This document shows positions 42,900 to 52,396 of a stretch of 64,000 bases of DNA, in pieces. Position 1 is the stretch's first letter. Each line of letters begins with the position of its first letter. Location: NCBI RefSeq assembly GCF_019091135.1, contig NZ_JAGXJW010000004.1, positions 1-64,000 on the forward strand, written 5' to 3'. Made by a program: the position numbers and the translations under genes. A model generated the notes under the pieces. That model did no database searches, was not told the origin of the DNA, and saw only the letters and a program-made list of their open reading frames with translations. The DNA is from Cohnella sp. GbtcB17. Lineage in GTDB: Bacteria; Bacillota; Bacilli; Paenibacillales; Paenibacillaceae.

Positions 42900-43841
42900 T
42901 CAAATGCGAATGAGAACGAGTCCCCCAAGCAGGCAGATTAAAGCTGCATATTGAGGCAAAGACAGCCGTTCGCGGTAAACGGCCAGCGAGAGAATGACGA
43001 CGACCAAGCTGTTGGCCGCAAATATGGGCGCGACGAGATGCGCCGGACCGTCGGCCAGCGCGACGGCATAAAGCTGTAGTCCGCCATAGGAAAACGCGCC
43101 TGCCGCCAGTCCCCACCGAAAACCGATGATAGCGGCGCGGGAGCGGGCGTCAATGTCCGGCCCCGCCCGCGAATCGGAAGAAGCGTAGCGTTCGCTGCGT
43201 GCGGCGAGCCAAGAGGCAACCACAAACCACAGCAAAGACAGCAAATAGCCGGCCCACAGTACGCTGGCGCTGTCCAGCCCGATGCGGTCCGTCACCTTCA
43301 ATCCGCCGTTGCGGAGCACGAACAGGCCCATCGCGGCCAGCGCGAGCGGGTACCAGCTGCGGCTGCCCGTCCGCGGTTGGCCGGCCGTCCGCGGCTTAAC
43401 GGCGGCGCTCCCGCCGGCCCCGCGCGTCCCCCGCAGCGATAACAGCGCGATGCCCGCCAGCAGCCACAAGGCGCCGAGGAGTCCGGTCGCGTGCGGCGTC
43501 TCGCCGAACCAGACGATGCCTGCGACCATTACGATGACGATATTCGCGTTCGTGAGCGGAGAGACGAGGCTGGCGGGACCGCGTTCGATCGCCCGCATGA
43601 ACAGCAGGTTGCCCCAGGCTGAGCCCAGGCCGATGACCGCTCCGGCGGTCCAGACGCGCCAATCGTACGGCTGCCAGGAGTGCGTCAGCAGCGCTTGGAT
43701 CCAGAAGCCTGCGGTGCCCGACGCGTACAGGCCTATTAAAAGCGAAGACAGCGCGCCGCCGCGCATCTGGCTTGCCTTCATGAAGAAGCCGGCCAGACCG
43801 AAGGCGAGCGCGCTGAGGACGGCGACGGCAAACCAATGCAA
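42900..43841 (-). CDS. EamA/DMT-family transporter
   Basis: A 313-residue membrane protein; TTG start at 43841, eight bases after AAGGAG. Ten spans arise from two five-span EamA repeats (VLSALAFGLAGFFMKASQM and the second after a Gly/Ala/Arg-rich loop at about residues 145-165). Members export metabolites or drugs; substrate unknown. It lies upstream of the HxlR gene on the same strand and may be read through into it. Confidence 0.85.
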   Translation of the reverse strand: MHWFAVAVLSALAFGLAGFFMKASQMRGGALSSLLIGLYASGTAGFWIQALLTHSWQPYDWRVWTAGAVIGLGSAWGNLLFMRAIERGPASLVSPLTNANIVIVMVAGIVWFGETPHATGLLGALWLLAGIALLSLRGTRGAGGSAAVKPRTAGQPRTGSRSWYPLALAAMGLFVLRNGGLKVTDRIGLDSASVLWAGYLLSLLWFVVASWLAARSERYASSDSRAGPDIDARSRAAIIGFRWGLAAGAFSYGGLQLYAVALADGPAHLVAPIFAANSLVVVILSLAVYRERLSLPQYAALICLLGGLVLIRI

Positions 43842-43925
43842 GCGACCTGCTCCTTCCAGCGTCTAGCGAGAATTCGAATAAGAACGTGTCTTTGTAACAC
43901 AATTGAAACATTGCTGTTACCGGCG

Positions 43926-44013
43926 TGTCTTGGGCGTCGGTTAAAATAACGACCAAGACCCCCTTTTTCATATCATTGAAGGCCCGCCAGCGGTGGCGGG
44001 CCTCCTTTTTTTG
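43926..44013 (+). ncRNA. Two plus-strand terminator hairpins without a gene; possible small RNA
   Basis: GTCTTGG...GTTA pairs with TAACGACCAAGAC and is followed by CCCCCTTTTTC. A second stem, GGCCCGCC with GGCGGGCC, is followed by TCCTTTTTTTG. Both T tracts belong to the plus strand, but both flanking genes are on the minus strand and no plus-strand frame is convincing. A short RNA from near 43880, or a remnant, could explain it. No good promoter is visible. Confidence 0.35.
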
Positions 44014-44059
44014 TCCGCGCCGCACCGCCACGCCAATGAGGCTATATTACACAGACCTA

Positions 44060-44875
44060 TTACAGCGGAACGACGACCTTTTGCTTCTGGCGGAAATAAA
44101 CCCAGCGTTTAAAGCCGATCTCCTTCAGACGGCTGCGTACTTGCTCCCAATCGTCGCCGACTCGCTCCGGAATATGGGCGTCCGAGCCGAACGTTACGTC
44201 CGCGCCGAAATGCAGCGCCCGCTCAAGGATCGCGTCCGACGGATACCAGCCGCCGACGTCCTTGGTGCTGCCGCTCGTATTGATTTCCAGGGCAATATCG
44301 TTCGCCGCGACCGCTCTCAGTACTTCATCGATGTCTTCCTCGGCGCCGCGTATGTCGGAAAACGCCGGGTAGTAGGCCTTCATCGCGTCGATATGGCCAA
44401 GCACCTGAAACATGCCGGCGTTCGCGGATTCGGCGATCAGCTTGTAATACAGCTTTTTCTCGGCCGTATATTCGGACTTGTCGAGCTGCTTCCACCGGTT
44501 GCGGTTAAAGATGCTGATGCCGCGAGTCTGGTGGACCGAGCCGATCAGATAATCGAACGGATAAGGCGCGTAAGCCGCCCTGTAGATTTCGACGCTCTCC
44601 GGAAAGTAATCGGATTCGACGCCGAGGAGCACTTCGATCCGGTCCTGGTATTTCTCCTTCAGGCGCAGCACCTCGGCGACGTAATTCGGGAATTCGCTTT
44701 TCGCCATGGCGATGCCCGGCTGATATCGATCCTCTTCCCTGGCGAAGTAAGGGGAATGATCCGAGATTCCGATCGCCGTCATGCCTGCCCGAATCGCGGC
44801 TTCAATATAATCCTCGATGACGCCGGAAGCGTGTCCGCAGCGCTCGTGATGCGTGTGCAAATCGAATTTTTCCAT
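44060..44875 (-). CDS. Histidinol-phosphatase of the PHP family (HisJ-like)
   Basis: A 271-residue metal-dependent phosphatase. The PHP motifs are in order: DLHTHHERCGHA, GISDHSP, GVESDYFP, GSVHQT, LGHID, EINTSG and TFGSDAHIPERVG. Family members such as HisJ/HisK hydrolyse histidinol phosphate. No other his gene is near, so another phosphoester substrate is possible. Confidence 0.85.
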   Translation of the reverse strand: MEKFDLHTHHERCGHASGVIEDYIEAAIRAGMTAIGISDHSPYFAREEDRYQPGIAMAKSEFPNYVAEVLRLKEKYQDRIEVLLGVESDYFPESVEIYRAAYAPYPFDYLIGSVHQTRGISIFNRNRWKQLDKSEYTAEKKLYYKLIAESANAGMFQVLGHIDAMKAYYPAFSDIRGAEEDIDEVLRAVAANDIALEINTSGSTKDVGGWYPSDAILERALHFGADVTFGSDAHIPERVGDDWEQVRSRLKEIGFKRWVYFRQKQKVVVPL

Positions 44876-44918
44876 AGGTTTCTGCCTCCTCGAGATCGAC
44901 CTACCTTTATATTTATCC

Positions 44919-45821
44919 TTATTCGCTGCCGGTGAATTGATCCTCGGGCATGCCCTTCAAATCGTTCAGAAACTGCTTCATCGCATGGCTGACATAACGG
45001 CCGGACTTGGTGATGACACCGACGGGGTGGCTGACTTCGAGCTCCTCGACCGCGATCATCTTGAGGGAGCCCCGTCGCAGCTCGCTGGCGATCGACAGCT
45101 TGGACACGATGGCCGCACCGAGATTGAGCTCCACCATCCGCTTGACCTCTTCGCTGCTGCTGAGCACCATGACCGGATTGGGATCGATGTGATGCTCTCT
45201 GAAAATCCGGTCGACGAATCTGCGGCCGAGCGTATCGGGCGACAGCAGGATCATCGGAACGTCTCTCAGCATGCCCACAGTGACGCGATTGCGGGATGCC
45301 AGCGGGTGGCCCGGCGCGACGACCAGCTCGAACGTATCGTAGTAGAGCACCGAAGTCTCGACATGCGCGCTTCGCTCCGCCAGGTAGCCGATGCCGATGT
45401 CGACGAAGCCGTTTTCCACGCTGGTCAGTACCTGGGAGGAAGGCATCGTGTGGATTGTCGTCTTGATGAGCGGATATTGGTTTTGAAAATAGGAAAGAAC
45501 CCGCGGCAAAATCTGCATCGCGATGGAGGTCGTCGTGCCCAGCACGATATGACCTTGGGGATTCTGGTCCAGATCGGACAGCTTCTGCTTCAGCTCTTCG
45601 ACGATCGATAAGATGCGCTGGGCGTGCTCCAAAAATACTTGGCCGCGGTCGGTAAGCGTCACGGGATGGTTCCGGTCCACCAGAATCGTCTTGAACTCGT
45701 CCTCGAGACTTTTGATCTGCGCGGACACGGCAGGCTGCGTCAGGTTCAGGGCTTCGCCCGCCTTGCGGAAGCTGAGCGTCTTCGAGATCGTCTGCAGCGT
45801 CTCCAATTGGTTGATATTCAA
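44919..45821 (-). CDS. LysR-family regulator (CysL/CbbR-like)
   Basis: A 300-residue regulator. The TTG at 45821 is preferred over the GTG at 45830 because GGAGTGA lies just before it. The helix-turn-helix is FRKAGEALNLTQPAVSAQIKSLEDE (about residues 20-44 in short pieces). The effector domain includes IVLGTTTSIAMQILPRVL and GIGYLAERS. It resembles the CysL/CbbR/YwfK group. It is divergent from the MFS gene at 46025, but that promoter carries a PadR-type palindrome, so its target is open. Confidence 0.85.
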   Translation of the reverse strand: MNINQLETLQTISKTLSFRKAGEALNLTQPAVSAQIKSLEDEFKTILVDRNHPVTLTDRGQVFLEHAQRILSIVEELKQKLSDLDQNPQGHIVLGTTTSIAMQILPRVLSYFQNQYPLIKTTIHTMPSSQVLTSVENGFVDIGIGYLAERSAHVETSVLYYDTFELVVAPGHPLASRNRVTVGMLRDVPMILLSPDTLGRRFVDRIFREHHIDPNPVMVLSSSEEVKRMVELNLGAAIVSKLSIASELRRGSLKMIAVEELEVSHPVGVITKSGRYVSHAMKQFLNDLKGMPEDQFTGSE

Positions 45822-45948
45822 TGCTGTCACTCCATCCTATTTGAATAATTTATCGACAGGAGTGCGCGAATAAGAAGTTTTTGTAACCTCCATTTATTAT
45901 AGAAGGAATCCGGCGGGTAAGCAAAGGAAATGAAGCAAAGAATAGGGG

Positions 45949-45976
45949 TTGCAACATACTCAAATTTGAGTATAAT
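45949..45976 (+). promoter_or_regulatory. Promoter with PadR-type palindrome
   Basis: TTGCAA (-35, 45949-45954) and TATAAT (-10, 45971-45976) are 16 bases apart. The perfect 18-bp palindrome ATACTCAAATTTGAGTAT (45956-45973) fills the spacer and the first half of the -10. A repressor bound there would exclude polymerase. The PadR gene at the end of this operon is the obvious candidate. Confidence 0.8.
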
Positions 45977-46024
45977 CAATTTGAACTTTAATTTCGGAAA
46001 GAAGAAAGAGGGAGCTATCCTGCC

Positions 46025-47587
46025 ATGGATGCGAAAAAAAGCAATGTAAAACTCGCGATCGCCGGTCTTCTGCTCGGTTTGTTCATGGCCGCGCTCGACC
46101 AGACGATCGTATCGACCGCGATGAAAACGATCATCCAACGTCTGGGCGGACTGGACAAGTTCATTTGGGTGTACTCCGCCTATATGATCGCCATGGTCGT
46201 GGCCACGCCGATTTTTGGCAAGCTGTCCGACATGTTCGGCCGCAAGCGGTTTTTCCTATTGGGCGTAACGCTGTTCCTGCTGGGCTCGATTCTGTGCGGC
46301 ACCGCCCAGAACATGGACCAGCTCATTATTTATCGCGCGATCCAGGGGATCGGCGGCGGCGCGCTTATGCCGATCGTGTTCACGATCATCTTCGACTTGT
46401 TCCCCGCGGAGAAGCGGGGCAAGATGATGGGGCTGTTCGGCGCCGTGTTCGGCATGTCGAGCGTATTCGGGCCGATCCTTGGGGCCGTCATCACCGACAA
46501 TATCAGCTGGCGCTGGATTTTCTACATCAATGTGCCGATCGGTATTTTGTCGTTTGTCTTTATCGCTCGCGCCTACCATGAATCCGCGGCGCGGCGCAAG
46601 CAGGTCATCGACTGGCTCGGCGCGATCCTGCTGACGGCCGGCGTCCTGTCTCTGATGTTCGCGCTGGAGCTGGGCGGCTCCGACGGCTGGGCCTGGGACT
46701 CGTTCAAGACGATCGGCCTGTTCGTCGCATCCGGCGTGCTGCTCATTCTTTTCCTGCTCGCCGAGCGCTTCGCCAAGGATCCGATTATCGCGCTGGGCTT
46801 GTTCAAGAAGTCGCTGTTCACGAGCAGCATGATGATCAGTTTCCTTTACGGGGGCGTCATGATCGCATGCGCGACTTATATTCCGTTGTTCATCCAGGGC
46901 GTCTTCCACAAGACCGCCACACAGACGAGTCTCGTGCTGACGCCGATGATGATCGCGGTCGTCGTCAGCAGCCAGATCGGCGGCCTGGTCGCCGGCAAGT
47001 TCCGCTTCCGGACGACGATGGTCGTCTCCTCGATCGTGCTGACGATCGGCGCGGCGCTGCTCGGCTTCGCGATGGACTTGACGACGGGCCGCGGCATCAT
47101 CACGCTGTACATGATAGTCGTGGGCCTCGGCATCGGCGTGTCGTTCTCCTTGCTGAACATCTCGACGCTCGGCTCCGTTCCGCCGCAGTACAAGGGCTCC
47201 GCGTCCTCGCTGATCACCTTTTTCCGGACGATCGGCTCGGCGCTTGGCATCACCGTGTTCGGCGCCATCCAGAAGCATGCCTTCCAATCCGGCGTGCTGG
47301 AGATGCCGGGCTCGAGCCCGGAACTGGCCGCGCAGATCAAGAGCGGTCAGGCATTGCTCGATCCTGCGATTCAGGCGGTCATGAAAATTCCGCAGGACGT
47401 GCTGCAGAAGCTGCTGGATACGCTTGGCGATTCGATCATCACGACCTTCCAATGGGCGGCTTTGCTGCCGGTGCTGGCATTCGTGTTCGCGCTGCTGATG
47501 GGCAAGGCGCGCATGGAACCTTCCAACGCCGGCAAGCCGGGCGCCGCGAATGCGGGCAACCCGCAGGGCGCGCGGGAGCGCGGCTGA
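46025..47587 (+). CDS. MFS drug efflux transporter, DHA2 (EmrB/QacA) family
   Basis: A 520-residue transporter with 14 predicted spans. Family motifs are LDQTIVSTAMKTI in span 1, the loop GKLSDMFGRKRFF, IQGIGGGALMP and the antiporter motif GPILGAVITDNISWRWIFYINVP. It pumps drugs or other amphiphiles in exchange for protons. It is co-transcribed with a PadR regulator four bases after its stop. Confidence 0.93.
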   Translation: MDAKKSNVKLAIAGLLLGLFMAALDQTIVSTAMKTIIQRLGGLDKFIWVYSAYMIAMVVATPIFGKLSDMFGRKRFFLLGVTLFLLGSILCGTAQNMDQLIIYRAIQGIGGGALMPIVFTIIFDLFPAEKRGKMMGLFGAVFGMSSVFGPILGAVITDNISWRWIFYINVPIGILSFVFIARAYHESAARRKQVIDWLGAILLTAGVLSLMFALELGGSDGWAWDSFKTIGLFVASGVLLILFLLAERFAKDPIIALGLFKKSLFTSSMMISFLYGGVMIACATYIPLFIQGVFHKTATQTSLVLTPMMIAVVVSSQIGGLVAGKFRFRTTMVVSSIVLTIGAALLGFAMDLTTGRGIITLYMIVVGLGIGVSFSLLNISTLGSVPPQYKGSASSLITFFRTIGSALGITVFGAIQKHAFQSGVLEMPGSSPELAAQIKSGQALLDPAIQAVMKIPQDVLQKLLDTLGDSIITTFQWAALLPVLAFVFALLMGKARMEPSNAGKPGAANAGNPQGARERG

Positions 47588-47591
47588 CGCC

Positions 47592-48200
47592 ATGTCCATG
47601 AAGCTGCTCATCCTCGGCCTCCTGATGGAGAAGGACCGGCATCCGTACGAGATACGCCAGACAATGATAGGTCGCAATTGGAACCGTGCATTTAGGCTGC
47701 GCGATGGCTCTCTGTACTATGCGGTAGACCAACTGCGAGATCGCGGCTTGATCGAAGCGGTCCAGACCGTTCCGGTGCCGGGCGAGCATCGTCCGGACAA
47801 GACGATCTATCGCATCAGCGATGCCGGCCGGCGCGAATTCGACAAGCTGATGTACGCCCAGCTCGAGCAGCCGGCGTATCCCCAGCACCCGATGATGATG
47901 GCGATGCCCTATTTGTACCTCGCCGATCAGGCGCGCGTCGCGGAGATCGCCGAACGGCAGCTTGCCGCCTGCGAGGAGCGCATTGCCACGCTAGAGCAGG
48001 TGCTGGCGGTTAAGGCAAGGGGGATTCCGACAGGTTCGCTCAGGATGATCGACGGCATGCTGGCTTTCGGGCGCGCGGAGCGGGCTTGGCTGGAGACGGT
48101 CGTCGAGGAAGCCCGAAGCGGCGCATACGAACAGGAGCGCGACTCATCGGGCGGATGGCAACCTAAAGCCCGAAGCGCCGATTCGCCGCCGCAAGATTAA
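47592..48200 (+). CDS. PadR-family transcriptional repressor
   Basis: A 202-residue regulator. The winged helix is LILGLLMEKDRHPYEIRQTM, then LRDGSLYYAVDQLRDRGLIEAV and DKTIYRISDAGRREF. The C-terminal helical dimerisation domain follows from about residue 95. It starts four bases after the efflux gene. The palindrome in the operon promoter makes autoregulation with drug-induced release likely. Confidence 0.9.
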   Translation: MSMKLLILGLLMEKDRHPYEIRQTMIGRNWNRAFRLRDGSLYYAVDQLRDRGLIEAVQTVPVPGEHRPDKTIYRISDAGRREFDKLMYAQLEQPAYPQHPMMMAMPYLYLADQARVAEIAERQLAACEERIATLEQVLAVKARGIPTGSLRMIDGMLAFGRAERAWLETVVEEARSGAYEQERDSSGGWQPKARSADSPPQD

Positions 48201-48216
48201 AACGCTTGGATCGGCC

Positions 48217-48262
48217 CCAAAAGCCTGCCGCAGCGCCTTGTGCGCGACGGCGGGCTTTTTGA
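48217..48262 (+). terminator. Terminator of the MFS-PadR operon
   Basis: AAAAGCCTGCCG pairs with CGGCGGGCTTTTT around a GC-rich loop. Confidence 0.8.
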
Positions 48263-48333
48263 TTCGGTGCGACCGACGCAGGATACGCAGGTAATTTTAA
48301 AGATACGAAGGAGAAGAACCCCGTTCGCGTCGA

Positions 48334-49641
48334 ATGGAAGAGGAGGCAAAAATACCGACAGAAGAGGGCGATGCGGTGCTGGACGATAAGAAAGCGATAC
48401 GCGCGTGGATCATGTACGACTGGGCGAACTCCGCGTTTGCGACGACGATCATGGCGGCTGTCATGCCGATCTTCTACGCGGGTGTCGCGGCAAGCGGACT
48501 GGAGGACGGCAGAGCGACGTCTTACTGGGGTTTTACGCAGACGGCAGCGGCGATCGTCATCGCTATCCTGTCGCCGCTGCTCGGCGCGATAGCCGACCGT
48601 TCGGGCGGCAAAAAGCGATTTCTCGGTTTTTTCTCGCTCCTGGGCGCCGCGGCTTGCATCGGCATGGCGTTCATTGGCGAAGGAGACTGGCTCGCGGCTT
48701 CGGCGCTCGTCATCGTCGGCATGATCGGCTTCGGCATGGGCGGCACTTTTTACGATGCGCTGCTTAACGACGTGGCTTCGCCTGCGATGCGGGAACGAGT
48801 GAGCGCGAAGGGTTATGCGATGGGGTATTTGGGCGGGGGCGTGCTGCTCGCGGTCAATCTCGCGCTCATCATCGGCTATAAAACGTTCGGCTTCAAGGAT
48901 TCGGCCGGCGCCTCGCAGGTTTCCTTCGCCATGGTCGGCGTCTGGTGGGCGCTGTTTTCCATCCCGCTCTTCAAGCATGTGCGCGAAGCGAAAGGCATGC
49001 CGGGCAAGTCGGCGGCGGACAGCGTGCGCGAGGGACTGGCCAGACTCGGGCAAACGTTCCGCAGCATCCGGCGCTACCCCGAGCTGTTCAAGTTTATGGT
49101 CGCGTACTGGTTTTTCTTCGACGGCATCAATACGATTATCGTCATGGCGACCAGCTACGGAACCGACATCGGCCTGGATCAGGAAGCGTTGATCGGCGCG
49201 CTGCTGCTCACGCAGTTCGTCGGATTTCCCGCGACCTGGCTGTTCGGGCGGCTGGCGGACCGGATCGGCGGCAAAAAGATGCTGTACGGCGCGCTGTCGG
49301 TGTACGTCATCATCGTGCTGCTCGGCTATCTGATGACGAACGAGTATCATTTTTTCGCGCTTGCGCTGCTCGTCGGACTCGTCCAGGGCGGCGCCCAGTC
49401 GACGTCGCGGGCGATTTACAGCCGGCTCATCCCGCCGGGGCGCACCGCGGAGTTCAATGGCTTTTTGAGCTTCACGAGCCGCTTCTTTTCCTTCGGCGGC
49501 CCGCTTGTGTTCGGCGTCGTCGGCGTGCTCACCGGCTCAAGCCGCGCCGCGCTGCTCGCGATCGCCCTCTTTTTCCTGATCGGCATCGCGCTGCTTGCCC
49601 TTGTGAAGCTGGAGAAAGGGTGGCGCGAAGCGACGGAATGA
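48334..49641 (+). CDS. MFS transporter of the UMF1/Atg22-like family
   Basis: A 435-residue membrane protein. About 12 spans. The signature AIRAWIMYDWANSAFATTIMA at residues 21-41 is typical of the Atg22-like UMF1 group; GKKRFLG and GRLADRIGGKKML are the MFS loops. The substrate is unknown; yeast Atg22 exports amino acids from the vacuole. AAGGAG lies 20 bases before the ATG, farther than usual, so the true start may differ. Confidence 0.88.
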   Translation: MEEEAKIPTEEGDAVLDDKKAIRAWIMYDWANSAFATTIMAAVMPIFYAGVAASGLEDGRATSYWGFTQTAAAIVIAILSPLLGAIADRSGGKKRFLGFFSLLGAAACIGMAFIGEGDWLAASALVIVGMIGFGMGGTFYDALLNDVASPAMRERVSAKGYAMGYLGGGVLLAVNLALIIGYKTFGFKDSAGASQVSFAMVGVWWALFSIPLFKHVREAKGMPGKSAADSVREGLARLGQTFRSIRRYPELFKFMVAYWFFFDGINTIIVMATSYGTDIGLDQEALIGALLLTQFVGFPATWLFGRLADRIGGKKMLYGALSVYVIIVLLGYLMTNEYHFFALALLVGLVQGGAQSTSRAIYSRLIPPGRTAEFNGFLSFTSRFFSFGGPLVFGVVGVLTGSSRAALLAIALFFLIGIALLALVKLEKGWREATE

Positions 49642-49644
49642 TGC

Positions 49645-49711
49645 GGGGGCCGGCGGTCCGACGATGCGCAGTCTGAAGGTCCAGCGATGCGGGCGGTCCG
49701 AAGATGCGAGG
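49645..49711 (+). repeat. Short degenerate tandem repeat
   Basis: Three imperfect copies of GGCGGTCCGACGATGCG occur between the transporter stop and the end of the convergent phospholipase-like gene. The middle copy reads GGTCCAGCGATGCG. Confidence 0.5.
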
Positions 49712-50653
49712 TCAGACGACCGGCTCCGCAAACGTGATCGCGGCGCTGCCGCAGGGCAGGCCGGTCTCATAGGAGACGTTGCCGACAAGCGACTCGAAGA
49801 CGGCCTTCGCTTCTTCGGCTTCGCTGCCGCTATGGGCGCCAAGCCAGCGCAGCCCGGCGGCGAGCGTTCGCTCGCCGTCTTCCAAGGCGCGGTCCCATAG
49901 ATCGTACACGCTCTCTTGCCGAATTCGCGTCCGGTCAACCGGGTCGATCCAGCCGCTGCGCCTCGCGTTCAAGACGTCCCAGGGCGGAATTGTCCGCGGC
50001 GGCGAAAAAGGGGCGAGCATCCCGAACGTCAGCCTGCCCTTCCAGCCGCTCGGATCGAAGAAAAGGCGCTGCGCGGCGGCGAACTGCCGCACGGACGCAT
50101 CGAGCATGTCGGCTGTTAGCTCGCGGGCGAGCCCGGGATAATGCTTGCAGGACAAGGCGTACAACATATCCTTCATGCCCCCGGGGAGTTTCCCGCCCGT
50201 GTCGATCTCCGCCGATACGGGCGTTTTTCCCGTATGGACGCCAGCCCGGCGCCACATGACGACCGAATCCATAGCCGTCTCGAACTGCTGATGCTTCCAT
50301 TTACCGAAGCCGGACAGGCTGAACACATAGGGATGCACATGCCGGTCCAGCACGTGATGGAGCAAGAAGCCTGCTGCATACGCGACCTCCTCCGCATCTC
50401 CCTTGCACTTGCGCGTCGCATCGAACAAGTCGATCAGAAACGGCCCGCACTCGATGTTGTGAAGCAGGCTGCCTAACCGGTTCGCAGGCGTGCGCGAACG
50501 CTGCCAGGGCAGGAAGTGGTCGTAAAACAAAAAGTCGGGCCCCTGGCAGCCGAGCTGAAAGGCCGCTCGCTGCGCGGGCTCTCTCATATAAGGAAGCCGA
50601 AGCGCTTGCGCGAGCTCTCGGCCGAATTGGATGTGCGCCCAAACATTTGGCAT
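49712..50653 (-). CDS. Zinc-dependent phospholipase C-like protein
   Basis: A 313-residue protein; ATG after TACGGAGGATC. The His/Asp-rich N-terminal half (VWAHIQFG, QGPDFLFYDHFLP, LLHNIECG, GFLLHHVLDRHVHPYVF, KWKHQQFE) fits the zinc-dependent phospholipase C / S1-P1 fold of PF00882. No signal peptide is seen, unlike secreted phospholipases, so the substrate and location are uncertain. Confidence 0.82.
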   Translation of the reverse strand: MPNVWAHIQFGRELAQALRLPYMREPAQRAAFQLGCQGPDFLFYDHFLPWQRSRTPANRLGSLLHNIECGPFLIDLFDATRKCKGDAEEVAYAAGFLLHHVLDRHVHPYVFSLSGFGKWKHQQFETAMDSVVMWRRAGVHTGKTPVSAEIDTGGKLPGGMKDMLYALSCKHYPGLARELTADMLDASVRQFAAAQRLFFDPSGWKGRLTFGMLAPFSPPRTIPPWDVLNARRSGWIDPVDRTRIRQESVYDLWDRALEDGERTLAAGLRWLGAHSGSEAEEAKAVFESLVGNVSYETGLPCGSAAITFAEPVV

Positions 50654-50897
50654 GCTGATCCTCCGTAGGTTCGCAGAACTGGGACTAAGTTGCCTTTATT
50701 CTAGTGTTTTTCGACAGGGTCTTTTGGACTATTGTCGTTCGAAAGTACCGCGATTTAACGAAAATAAGTATACTTGTACTACTTATTTAAGTATAATGAT
50801 GGCAACAAGGCAAGAAAAACGGTATTTTGTCGAAATGACGCGCAGACAACGAGTTCCAGCGGTACAGAATCGGCTCGCAAGGAGGCATCGCTCGCGA

Positions 50898-51356
50898 ATG
50901 AAGGCTGAATATATCAACCCATTCTTGGAATCGGCCCGTATGGTCATCGAGCAAATGGTTCAAATTCGGCCCAGCACCGGTCAGTTGGCGGTGAAGGACA
51001 TCCAGTTCGTGGACCATCATGTGTGGATTCAGATCGGGCTCACGGGCCATATGAGCGGCGATATCGTATTCGGTCTTAGCGAATCGGTCGCGCTCAAGAT
51101 CATATCCGCGATGATGGGCGGATTCACCATTACGGAGATCGACGAGATGGGCAAGAGCGCTATCTCCGAGCTGGGCAATATGATCAGCGGCAACGCATCG
51201 ACCATTTTGTTCAACCAGGGCGTCCACGTCGATATTACGCCTCCGCGCATCGTTCATTCGATGCTGGAGAGTCATGGAGAGACTCGCCGCGCGCTGGCGG
51301 TGCCGCTCATCATGGACGGGATCGGCGAGATGGAGATTCAGGTATTGATCGCTTGA
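50898..51356 (+). CDS. cheX: Chemotaxis protein CheX
   Basis: A 152-residue protein. ATG 50898 follows AAGGAGG at 12 bases. The CheC/CheX phosphatase motif E...N is in SAISELGNMISGNAS; MKAEYINPFLESARMVI opens the protein as in CheX. It dephosphorylates CheY-P. It stands alone rather than in a chemotaxis operon. Confidence 0.87.
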   Translation: MKAEYINPFLESARMVIEQMVQIRPSTGQLAVKDIQFVDHHVWIQIGLTGHMSGDIVFGLSESVALKIISAMMGGFTITEIDEMGKSAISELGNMISGNASTILFNQGVHVDITPPRIVHSMLESHGETRRALAVPLIMDGIGEMEIQVLIA

Positions 51357-51422
51357 TTCGAGCGGCTTGGGTCCTCCGGTCGGCGCGACATATCGCCGTA
51401 CCGCACGATATGCTACAATAAG

Positions 51423-51447
51423 GAAGCCCCGCAGGGGGCTTTTTTAG
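51423..51447 (+). terminator. Terminator after cheX
   Basis: AAGCCCC pairs with GGGGGCTT around GCA and is followed by TTTTTTAG. Confidence 0.88.
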
Positions 51448-51570
51448 CTGGCAGGAATTAATTATGACGGATATTTACGGCGCGCCTCGGAGCAAGGAAG
51501 GCGCCGATAAATGACCCCGCAGCGATCGGATGCTGTCCGGTGCTGCGGGTAGCGAAGAAGGAGAATGACG

Positions 51571-52356
51571 ATGTCTTCCATCGACCTGCGCGGCCGCATC
51601 GTACTCTTGACCGGCGCCTCGAGCGGGATCGGCGCGCTGGCTGCGCGGATGCTCGCGGAGCGCGGCGCGGTGCCCGTATTGGCCGCCCGTTCCGAGGACA
51701 AGCTGGCCGCCGTGTCGGCCGGAATTCGAGGCGAGCATGCGGTATTCGGCTGCGACGTGCGGAGTACGGCTTCTGTCGACGAGACCGTCGCGCGGACGCT
51801 CGAGCGCTACGGCCGCATCGACGCTTTGGTGAACAATGCGGGGTACGGGGAGTTCCTTCCCTTCGAAGAGACGGACCTGGCGCGATTCGAAGCGATGATG
51901 GACGTCAATTATATGGGTACGGTGCGGTTTTGCAAGGCTGTGTATCCGTCCATGAAGCGGGCCGGGGCCGGCCACATCGTGAACGTCGCCTCAATCGCGG
52001 GCAAGATCGGGACGGCCAAGGCGACCGGGTACGCGGCCTCGAAGCACGCCGTGCTGGGCTTTACCAATTCGCTGCGGCAAGAGCTGCGAGGCAGCGGCAT
52101 CCGAATCTCCGCGCTTAATCCGGGACCGATCGATACGCCGTTTTTCGACCGGGCGGATCCGGGGGGCGCGTACAAGCGCAATATCCGGCGTTTTCTGATG
52201 CAGCCGGATACGGTCGCGAAGGCCTTGGTGCGGCTGCTGGAGACGGGCAAGGCGGAGCGCGATATGCCATGGGTGTCGGCCGCAGGCGCGAAGCTGATCC
52301 AGCTGTTTCCGGTGCTGACGGCCGGCGTGGCCGCCCGATTGCTGAACAAGAAATGA
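51571..52356 (+). CDS. Short-chain dehydrogenase/reductase
   Basis: A 261-residue oxidoreductase. ATG 51571 is seven bases after AAGGAG; an ATG six bases earlier is less well placed. The NAD(P) motif LTGASSGIG, the NNAG motif and the catalytic Ser...YAASK pair are present (VNVASIAG, GYAASKHAVLGF). It is a classical SDR of the DltE/YqjQ-like type. It precedes the helicase gene by 40 bases; the substrate is unknown. Confidence 0.88.
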   Translation: MSSIDLRGRIVLLTGASSGIGALAARMLAERGAVPVLAARSEDKLAAVSAGIRGEHAVFGCDVRSTASVDETVARTLERYGRIDALVNNAGYGEFLPFEETDLARFEAMMDVNYMGTVRFCKAVYPSMKRAGAGHIVNVASIAGKIGTAKATGYAASKHAVLGFTNSLRQELRGSGIRISALNPGPIDTPFFDRADPGGAYKRNIRRFLMQPDTVAKALVRLLETGKAERDMPWVSAAGAKLIQLFPVLTAGVAARLLNKK

Positions 52357-52396
52357 AGGCCGCGCCGATCGGCGCCGCCGCAAAGGAGAATGAACG

